From a virus: 30,953 bases of DNA. Where the stretch lies: the IMG/VR virus record IMGVR_UViG_3300009180_000137, positions 1 through 30,953 of that record; one strand, written 5' to 3'. Position numbers and translations under genes: made by a program. Of the stretch, positions 22,640 through 29,137 are shown in pieces (within the stretch, counting starts at the first letter, position 1; each line of letters begins with the position of its first letter). Under the pieces are notes generated by a model that was not told where the DNA came from, searched no databases, and saw nothing but the letters and a program-made list of their open reading frames with translations.

Positions 22640-23818
22640 TTATTCTATTGCTGTGGTTACTTCTTGACCAGCTACCTGCTGACCTTCTTCGTTGAAAATC
22701 TTCTTCGGCTGGATGTACAGTTCTGTGTCGTACCCGTAGTAGTGCATTAGACGGTCGAACACCTTTAGGAGGGTTGCCTGGTCTGGTTGGATAACTGTGG
22801 AAACAAAGTGCTGGTAGGAAACTGTAATTTCGTCTGCGTTGTTCGTGAACCCATTGGCCCCTAAGTCCTTGATTCCAAGTAGGAGGGGTGATGTAATTCT
22901 GTGTCCCGTTAAAATTCTAGAGGTAATCCTATTTTCCAACGTGATGTAGTAATCGTCGTTGGCCGAGTTCAAGGCTGTGACCTCCAAGTTGTGCTCTTTG
23001 TCGTCAGCAAAAGAAAGAAAGAACTTACCAGCCCCGTCTACTCCTGAGAAGTTAGACGCAATTTCCTGGTAGATGTCCTGGCGTTCTTCTGGTGAAGGTA
23101 TTCCATTGTGGAATTGCAGCACCAAGCTAGGATTTAACCCGTTCATTAAGTTCCAGTAGTGGAAAGAAGATATGGAAACGTCAACCTGAATATCGGTAAG
23201 AGAGCCAGAATAAGCAGGCATAGGGTAGTATTTCTGCCCAGGGTTGTGCTTAAAGAAATACAGAATTTGGTTAGGGTAAAGTGCTGCATGTGCGGGGTCG
23301 AAAGACTTATAGCCCTTAGGCTTGTAGGCGTCCTTTTTATATTTGGTCCAGTCTGCAGAGTAGTAGTACCACTCCACGCGATCTGTGTCGTAGTCGATGT
23401 GGCCAGAACGGATATCATTAAAGTCCATGTTGAACATGTCGATAATTTTATCTCCGGTTTGGTTCCAGATAATGTTTAGGGCTGCACCACCGTAAATAAT
23501 GTAGTCCAACGCAAATCTGTCGAACACGTCGTTCCAAGACTGCATGTAGTTTGCTCTCTTGAGCACGTAATCTAAATTCGGATCTACGGTCTTTAGACCT
23601 TCCCCGATCGTTGCAATGTGCTTAGACACGATGCACGACCGGTTCATAGCCGAGCCGTTATACAAAGGGGTAATCAGGGCGTTGGGGTAGAGATTGTCTG
23701 CACCGTAGTTTATCCATGATTGGCCTTTGACTTCAAAAACTCTAGCAAGCGTTGGATCTGGAACGGCTTGGGAGAATTGTTGAAAAGAAGCTTTTGGTTT
23801 GTTTTCTTTGTTCATCAT
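22640..23818 (-). CDS. Portal protein
   Basis: The protein has 392 aa. The pattern fits PBSX/HK97-type portals: an early INYGADNLYPNALITPLYNGSAMNRSCI, helical FDRFALDYIIYGGAALNIIW, then FHYWNLMNGLNPSLVLQFHNG, KFFLSFADDKEHNLEVTAL and NRITSRILTGHRITSPLLLGI near the stem region, with a helical C-terminus. Twelve copies would form the DNA channel at the head vertex, where the terminase docks. It starts the portal operon, with TCATACTTAT 2 nt before ATGATG and the plus-strand glycosyltransferase gene diverging upstream. Its separation from terminase by the replication genes is unusual. Confidence 0.88.
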   Translation of the reverse strand: MMNKENKPKASFQQFSQAVPDPTLARVFEVKGQSWINYGADNLYPNALITPLYNGSAMNRSCIVSKHIATIGEGLKTVDPNLDYVLKRANYMQSWNDVFDRFALDYIIYGGAALNIIWNQTGDKIIDMFNMDFNDIRSGHIDYDTDRVEWYYYSADWTKYKKDAYKPKGYKSFDPAHAALYPNQILYFFKHNPGQKYYPMPAYSGSLTDIQVDVSISSFHYWNLMNGLNPSLVLQFHNGIPSPEERQDIYQEIASNFSGVDGAGKFFLSFADDKEHNLEVTALNSANDDYYITLENRITSRILTGHRITSPLLLGIKDLGANGFTNNADEITVSYQHFVSTVIQPDQATLLKVFDRLMHYYGYDTELYIQPKKIFNEEGQQVAGQEVTTAIE

Positions 23819-23820
23819 CT

Positions 23821-23830
23821 ATAAGTATGA
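23821..23830 (-). promoter_or_regulatory. TCATACTTAT motif before the portal gene
   Basis: An exact copy of the recurrent motif, 2 nt before the ATGATG start of the portal gene, in a 75-nt divergent intergenic region. Confidence 0.5.
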
Positions 23831-23874
23831 AATGGACAGAAACTGACATTGGAAACATTTTTTTTGTTTAATTC

Positions 23875-23880
23875 TATAAT
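23875..23880 (+). promoter_or_regulatory. Candidate -10 of the glycosyltransferase gene
   Basis: A perfect TATAAT lies 13 nt before the plus-strand ATG, after a T-rich run. A -35 is not clear (TTGGAA at 20 nt). The gene must have its own promoter because it is the only one on this strand. Confidence 0.5.
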
Positions 23881-23893
23881 GGATATATAATTT

Positions 23894-24847
23894 ATGACAA
23901 AAGATCTAAAGAAAATTGCGACAAATTTATTACTTCACATTAACGGTGGCATTGGTAAGTGCATCATGGCTACTGCAGTTATTCGCTCATATAAAGCGGC
24001 GAATCCGGACTCGAAAGTCGTGGTAGTTTCAGGTTATCCTGAAGTGTTTGTTAATAACCCAGACGTCCACAAAAACTTTCCCTTTGCCACGGCTTACCTC
24101 TGGCAAGATTATTACGGCCAGCCTAGCTGGAACGTTTCTGCCCATGATCCTTACATGGAACAGCATTGGATTAAAAACGACAAAGTTCACCTTATAGATA
24201 TCTGGTGTGGCATGTTGGGCGTTGAATCGGTGCAGAAAACACCACTGCTTTATTTTTCTGGGCCAGAAGTTGACGAGTTAACCGCCATGATTAAAACTGA
24301 CAAGCCCTTGATGGTTGTCCAGTCGACTGGAGGGGGAAACCCTGCTGCCAGGTCATGGACTAGAAATCCACCCCCGTCGGAGTTCGAAGAGTTTATCAGC
24401 ACTTTCAAAGACACACACTTTGTTCTGCATCTGTGTCTGCCAGAAACTCCTGCACTAGTTAACTGCCACCAGAGGTTAGAAACCCTAAACCGTCGTCAGG
24501 CTATGTGTTTGATACACTATGCTGCAGAGTTTGTTGGTATTGATTCCTTTGGTCAACATGCTAGAGCTGCCAATCCAAGCGCTGGCCCTACTGTTATTTT
24601 CTTCCCACTTGCGGAGTCAGTAGATAAATTAGGTTATAGGCTGAACACGTTTAAAAACCTGGTCCCTACTTCTGAAGTTCAGAATTTACTGAAGGGTCAC
24701 CAGGACTACTATGCAACTGTGTTTAAGTTGTCTATTGAAAATGCTTCGGACAATTGTCCAGTTCCTGTTGGAACTAGATGGTTTCAATTTGGCCCAACGA
24801 TAGAACACATCAGTGGGGATAGGTATGGAATTAAAGCAAATCCTTAA
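23894..24847 (+). CDS. GT9-like glycosyltransferase (heptosyltransferase family fold)
   Basis: The protein has 317 aa. The N-terminal Rossmann half has a P-loop-like HINGGIGKCIMATAVIRSYK, then NPDSKVVVVSGYPEVFVNNPDVH, the layout of GT9 ADP-heptose:LPS transferases. The C-terminal half has VVQSTGGGNPAARSWTRNPP and MCLIHYAAEFVGIDSFGQHARAANPSAGP, matching the GT9 nucleotide-sugar site. It is cytosolic with no signal or membrane segment. It is the only plus-strand gene, has its own -10 element, and converges with the glycine-rich adhesin gene (stop codons overlap in TTAA). It could modify host surface glycans or phage fibres; the sugar and acceptor are unknown. Confidence 0.8.
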   Translation: MTKDLKKIATNLLLHINGGIGKCIMATAVIRSYKAANPDSKVVVVSGYPEVFVNNPDVHKNFPFATAYLWQDYYGQPSWNVSAHDPYMEQHWIKNDKVHLIDIWCGMLGVESVQKTPLLYFSGPEVDELTAMIKTDKPLMVVQSTGGGNPAARSWTRNPPPSEFEEFISTFKDTHFVLHLCLPETPALVNCHQRLETLNRRQAMCLIHYAAEFVGIDSFGQHARAANPSAGPTVIFFPLAESVDKLGYRLNTFKNLVPTSEVQNLLKGHQDYYATVFKLSIENASDNCPVPVGTRWFQFGPTIEHISGDRYGIKANP

Positions 24848-25725
24848 ATCGGGTAGCGAACAATAACAATCCCAGAACCTCCGCAGCCTCCGACAGCGCT
24901 AAAGTTAGATCCTCCTCCTCCACCGCCTGTATTAGGAACTCCAGCGCTTCCCACTCCGTTGGTAGCTCCAGTTCCCCCACCACCATTTCCACCTGCCCCG
25001 TTAAGAAAGTCAGCAGCACCTCCTCCACCACCTGCGTAGAAAACGTTAGCCCCTGTAATACAGGAAATTTTACCTGATCCTCCGGCTCCAGCTGTATCTG
25101 CTCCTCCACCTGTGCAAGTTGAATTACCACCGGATGCTCCTGCTCCTCCACCACCTGCTCCACCAAAGTATCCGTTAGCTGCAATATTTACTGAGCAGCC
25201 CCCACCAAATCCTTGACTTGGAGAAGTAGACGGAGTATTTCCCGCCCCACCGTTAGGAGGTGCACTTTGTGCAGCCCCTCCTGCTCCACCACCGTTTGCT
25301 CCAGCAGATCCACAACATCCTCTTAAGATAGTATTATCTATAAAACACCCACCTGCTCCGCCGCCAGCAGAAACTAAAGAGTTAAAACAAGAAGGTTGAC
25401 CGTTGGTAGAAGATGCTCCTCCAAGACCGATTGTGACTGGAAATGAACAAGACGAAAGGGAAACAGCTGCACAGCATCTCCATCCTCCTGCTCCACCCCC
25501 ACCAGACCCTGCAGGTCCAGAGCCAACTCCTGCTTTTCCTCCTCCCCCCCCGCCTCCAATAACTAAGTATTGAAAACCGGTTCCTCCTTTGAAAACTTGG
25601 AAAGTTCCAGAACATCTGAAAGTGTGAATTTTATATCCACCAGAGCAGGTAATTGTTCCTCCTGCTGCGCAGATACCAGTTCCTCCTTGAGGTGCTGAGA
25701 AAGATGATGCTGAAAATAAACCCAT
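24844..25725 (-). CDS. Glycine-rich, cysteine-containing tail adhesin
   Basis: The protein has 293 aa. A short N-terminal beta domain (KIHTFRCSGTFQVFKGGTGFQYLVIGGGGGGG) is followed by long Gly/Ala/Ser tracts and the C-terminal GGSGIVIVRYPI signature of the phage glycine-rich tail adhesin domain. Such regions form polyglycine sandwiches that bind receptors at the fibre tip. There are 14 cysteines, many in the glycine-rich part, which is odd for a virion protein. It lies 1 nt after the upstream fibre gene and converges with the glycosyltransferase gene. The receptor is unknown. Confidence 0.8.
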   Translation of the reverse strand: MGLFSASSFSAPQGGTGICAAGGTITCSGGYKIHTFRCSGTFQVFKGGTGFQYLVIGGGGGGGKAGVGSGPAGSGGGGAGGWRCCAAVSLSSCSFPVTIGLGGASSTNGQPSCFNSLVSAGGGAGGCFIDNTILRGCCGSAGANGGGAGGAAQSAPPNGGAGNTPSTSPSQGFGGGCSVNIAANGYFGGAGGGGAGASGGNSTCTGGGADTAGAGGSGKISCITGANVFYAGGGGGAADFLNGAGGNGGGGTGATNGVGSAGVPNTGGGGGGSNFSAVGGCGGSGIVIVRYPI

Positions 25726-25726
25726 A

Positions 25727-28000
25727 TTAAACGAAGTTAAGTGCGAATGTTCCTAGATAGTTTGTACCATCGTAGAATAGATTAATAACATCTATACCTC
25801 CAACGGTTGTAGTTAGGACTGGTGGGTTGTTGTAAGCCCATTTAATTGTTGGGAAAGTAATAGTGTAAGAACCTACTCCACCTTGAGTTACCTCAATCAT
25901 GTAGTTTGCTCCAGGTAAAGGATTAGAGAAAGTTAAAGTTGTAGAACCAAGTAGAGTTAAAGTTTGGTTGTTAGAGTCATTCCAGTTGACTGTTGCTGTT
26001 CCTGTAACGGTTCCGATATCATTTACTAGAGATGCACCTTGACCAAAAGCAACTAAGTTTGGTGTGTGAACTGTGTTGGCGTAGCTTGAAGTTAGGTTAA
26101 CTCCTAAAACATAAGCAGATCCGTGGCAAGCACAAGCTCCGTATCCAATCGCAACTGCACATGACGTAGTAGCATTAGCTGATCTACCTAGTACAACTGC
26201 TCCTTCTCCGTTTGCACATCCATCAAATCCAACAGAAACTGATCTTCCTACTGCTCTTTGATTATATCCCATTGCTACACCAAATGCTCCTGCATTTGCC
26301 CCAGAACCGATTGAAATTGCTGCGTCTCCGTCTGCTATATTACAAGATCCAATTGCTACCGCAGTGTATTGGTTTGCCGTAACAAATTGTCCTATTGCTA
26401 TAGATGCACATCCCTGGTTTCCTCCTACGCAAGAGTTTGTTCCTATTACAACGTTATTAGCTCCACAGTTGTTTGCTCTGATGCACGAGTTTGTTCCGAT
26501 TAAGACACTTCCTGTAATTTCGCAGTTTGGATCTGCGCAGTGGGAAATTCTTGAGTTTGTCCCAATCATAACAGTGCTGCTATGTAGAGTAGAATTTAGA
26601 CCTTGATCAGTTCCAATTATTACTGATTTGCAAGCCCCAGTTCCTCCAAAGGAAGAATAACCTAATAATAAAGATCCTGTTCCGCCAGGAAAAATTGTTG
26701 AACATGAACCTAGTACAAGAGCACAAGCAGAATAGTTTGCTGAAAAATTACCTATAACAGAAGATAAATCCTTAGAACTTAAAGTGTAAGAATTATTTCC
26801 TAATACAGTACTATAAAAACCTGTTGTGCAAGACTGATATCCCACAACTGTAGAAGATTGTCCTCCTGCTCTTGCAGCATTTCCAACAGCAACTATACCT
26901 CCATTTCCTACTCCTGAAGCACACCAACCGATAATTGTAGTGTTATCGGCATTTCCAGATTGACAGTGTCCTATACCTATTGCAAATTGTCCGGAAACAT
27001 TAGAATTTCCTATTGAAATTGAATTTACCCCTGTAGATCTAGAACAACATCCAATTGCTATATTTGCATAATCTCCTGCTCCAAACGAAGAACATGTATT
27101 AGCATTAAAACCAAGACTGACAGAATAATTTTGATTCCCAGAAGTTGCTCCAACCCCAGTAGAAACTAAGTTGGAAGTTGCTTCGACAGTAACAGCCGCT
27201 GTTCCACCAGGTGCTGCTGCTCCCGTTGGTCCTACTCCCCCAGTTGCTCCGTTAACCCCGGACGTTCCAGAAGTGCCAGATACACCAGAAGTTCCGGAAG
27301 TACCTGAAATGCCAGACGTTCCAGACGTACCGTTAGCTCCGGAAGTTCCTGACGATCCATTTACACCGGAGGTACCAGAAGTTCCAGAAGATCCAGACAC
27401 ACCAGAAGTTCCGGACGAACCCGATACACCAGAAGTTCCAGAAGAACCAGAAACACCAGAAGTTCCAGAAGATCCATTAACCCCGCTTGTTCCACTTGAA
27501 CCAGATACACCAGAAGTTCCACTTGTTCCAGACGATCCAGATACACCAGAAGTTCCGGACGAACCAGACACACCAGAAGTTCCACTGCTACCTGAAGATC
27601 CGTTTACACCAGAAGTTCCTGACGATCCAGCAGAACCAGACACACCAGAAGTTCCAGATGAACCAGACACACCAGAAGTTCCACTTGTTCCAGAAGTTCC
27701 GTTTACACCAGAAGTTCCGCTAGAACCAGAAGATCCGTTAGCCCCGTTTACCCCAGAAGTTCCGGAAGAACCAGATACACCGGAAGTCCCAGAAGTACCA
27801 GACGATCCAGCTGCACCGGTCGGTCCTATAGGTCCCCCAGTTACTGCACCAGTAAAATTAATTGTTGTTGTAGAAACTTCGAAGGGAAGTACGTTCCCGA
27901 ATCCGTCTGTTACTGGCTGGAGTGTTCCATCAGCCCCAGAAGCCCCTATGTTTAGTAGAGCCCCGTATGAGTTTTTGATTTGATCGCCTGATAAGTTCAT
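25727..28000 (-). CDS. Long tail fibre with collagen-like shaft and YadA-like head repeats
   Basis: The protein has 757 aa. Residues 1-55 are a probable attachment domain. About 56-265 are Gly-X-Y triplets (GTS, GVS, GSS, GVN), almost free of proline except at the ends. About 275-640 are 14-residue YadA-like head repeats (patterns such as SISIGNSNVSGQFAIGIG) with roughly 20 cysteines. About 640-757 form a beta-rich C-terminal domain (LVAFGQGASLVND, TVNWNDSNNQTLTL, EVTQGGVGSYTITFP). It would be a trimer. The C-terminal domain and head region are paralogous to the right-edge fibre. The motif TCATACTTAT lies 6 nt before the ATG. Confidence 0.88.
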   Translation of the reverse strand: MNLSGDQIKNSYGALLNIGASGADGTLQPVTDGFGNVLPFEVSTTTINFTGAVTGGPIGPTGAAGSSGTSGTSGVSGSSGTSGVNGANGSSGSSGTSGVNGTSGTSGTSGVSGSSGTSGVSGSAGSSGTSGVNGSSGSSGTSGVSGSSGTSGVSGSSGTSGTSGVSGSSGTSGVNGSSGTSGVSGSSGTSGVSGSSGTSGVSGSSGTSGTSGVNGSSGTSGANGTSGTSGISGTSGTSGVSGTSGTSGVNGATGGVGPTGAAAPGGTAAVTVEATSNLVSTGVGATSGNQNYSVSLGFNANTCSSFGAGDYANIAIGCCSRSTGVNSISIGNSNVSGQFAIGIGHCQSGNADNTTIIGWCASGVGNGGIVAVGNAARAGGQSSTVVGYQSCTTGFYSTVLGNNSYTLSSKDLSSVIGNFSANYSACALVLGSCSTIFPGGTGSLLLGYSSFGGTGACKSVIIGTDQGLNSTLHSSTVMIGTNSRISHCADPNCEITGSVLIGTNSCIRANNCGANNVVIGTNSCVGGNQGCASIAIGQFVTANQYTAVAIGSCNIADGDAAISIGSGANAGAFGVAMGYNQRAVGRSVSVGFDGCANGEGAVVLGRSANATTSCAVAIGYGACACHGSAYVLGVNLTSSYANTVHTPNLVAFGQGASLVNDIGTVTGTATVNWNDSNNQTLTLLGSTTLTFSNPLPGANYMIEVTQGGVGSYTITFPTIKWAYNNPPVLTTTVGGIDVINLFYDGTNYLGTFALNFV
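27220..27838 (-). repeat. Collagen-like Gly-X-Y coding repeat of the long fibre
   Basis: Imperfect 9-nt and 18-nt units encoding GTSGVSGSS-type triplets over about 600 nt. It is the longest of the three tracts in the window and likely to vary in copy number by recombination or slippage. Confidence 0.9.
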
Positions 28001-28006
28001 TTGTTG

Positions 28007-28016
28007 ATAAGTATGA
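28007..28016 (-). promoter_or_regulatory. TCATACTTAT motif before the long fibre gene
   Basis: An exact copy of the recurrent motif, 6 nt before the ATG, in the 36-nt gap after the 86-aa gene. Confidence 0.5.
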
Positions 28017-28036
28017 TTTTTGTGTTTTCTGCCGAA

Positions 28037-28297
28037 TTATGTGTTACCTGGTCCGATTGGATCTGGAAAATTAACTTCAAAGTCGGTCGGTTGGCCGAAC
28101 ACTTGGGTTAAACTTTCCGCCCATTGAATATACCAGAATGCTGGAGAATTTAGAGTTGTTTCTGCAGGTAGGACCCAATTTAGAGTTTCATCTTCTGCAG
28201 TCTTTGGTATTCCGTAGTGCTGATTGCAGAGTAATCTTGCATTGTCTGCTTCTTCCGATGTAATGTACTGATAACCTGTTATTGTCTTAGTAATCAT
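28037..28297 (-). CDS. Small tail-associated protein, 86 aa
   Basis: It encodes 86 aa. The pattern YQYITSEEADNARLLCNQHYGIPK, FWYIQWAESLTQVFGQPTDFEV is recalled from small proteins that sit between tail-fibre genes in many environmental phages; their function is unknown. It is acidic, soluble, with no signal peptide. It starts 2 nt after the upstream gene's stop. A chaperone or fibre-capping role would fit its position but is not shown by the sequence. Confidence 0.7.
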   Translation of the reverse strand: MITKTITGYQYITSEEADNARLLCNQHYGIPKTAEDETLNWVLPAETTLNSPAFWYIQWAESLTQVFGQPTDFEVNFPDPIGPGNT

Positions 28298-28299
28298 AA

Positions 28300-29136
28300 T
28301 TAGTAGATTGAATAATATGCGTTAACGTTGGACTGTATTCCTGCTGAGTTTGTAGATTGTCCAGAATCCCAGATAACCAATTCTTGTTCCAGTGCTTCTG
28401 AATAATAAGCTTGATTTTCATTATAAGCAAAAATACAACTATAAATATCTGCAATAGCCGAAGCATTGTTGCTTAGAGCAAGAGACGAACCATTTCTCCA
28501 AATCTGAGAAGTTGATGTTGTAATTGTAGTTCCAAATAGAACTTCATATGCAGTAGATGAAATACTAGAATTTGGAAAAGAATAATAATTTTTCCACTGA
28601 AAATAAATGTTGTTGTCATCCCAATGAGCAAGCAAAGGACCTGCAATTGTAACAGCATTCCCAGAAAATCCAGTCATCCTATCTGTAATTGCAGTCTTCT
28701 TTTTTCCAACCAAAAGTTGAGCAACTTCTGTAGTTGTAAAAGCAGTGAATGTCATCAGAGATCTGGTATTTAGAGCGTAAATGGTAGGTTTAGAATTGAT
28801 GGTCCAAATAACTCCATCAGCTGCTATTTGAGGTTGAAATAAAGCAGTTGTTTGGGTAGCATTAGCCCCATTACCACTTTGATCATACCAGGTTGTTATA
28901 AAGCCATTATTTGCTCCAACAAATGTAGTTAATGCAGAAGTATCTAAATCTTCTCCTACAAATCCAATATCCTGTTCTGCATTATCAGAAGATCTTCTAA
29001 CTCTCAAAGCAGATCCAGCATAAGTAGAAGATAATTTTCTAACAGAATAGGCTCTTTTAGCTCCTGGATAAGCATCAAGAAGTAAGGTTGCTCCCCCACC
29101 AGCAGCCTTCAGAAAAGTGAATGGTGTAGTAAACAT
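28300..29136 (-). CDS. Tail protein with arabinofuranosidase-B-like/LamG-like domain
   Basis: The protein has 278 aa. Residues about 20-120 (LLLDAYPGAKRAYSVRKLSS, then TYAGSALRVRRSSDNAEQDIGF, NGFITTWYDQSGNGANATQT, PQIAADGVIWTINSKPTIYA) match the segment of AbfB-type concanavalin-like sandwiches that is very common in phage tail proteins. The rest is beta-rich (LLAHWDDNNIYFQWKNYYSF). It probably binds cell-surface polysaccharide. Hydrolase activity is doubtful because only part of the AbfB catalytic domain is present. It lies 1 nt after the fibre gene and is part of the adhesin cluster. Confidence 0.82.
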   Translation of the reverse strand: MFTTPFTFLKAAGGGATLLLDAYPGAKRAYSVRKLSSTYAGSALRVRRSSDNAEQDIGFVGEDLDTSALTTFVGANNGFITTWYDQSGNGANATQTTALFQPQIAADGVIWTINSKPTIYALNTRSLMTFTAFTTTEVAQLLVGKKKTAITDRMTGFSGNAVTIAGPLLAHWDDNNIYFQWKNYYSFPNSSISSTAYEVLFGTTITTSTSQIWRNGSSLALSNNASAIADIYSCIFAYNENQAYYSEALEQELVIWDSGQSTNSAGIQSNVNAYYSIY

Positions 29137-29137
29137 C

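Noticed and set aside
24831-25184. A 117-aa minus-strand frame rich in Val/Glu/Leu
   Set aside because: Low-complexity shadow of the glycine-rich adhesin repeats.
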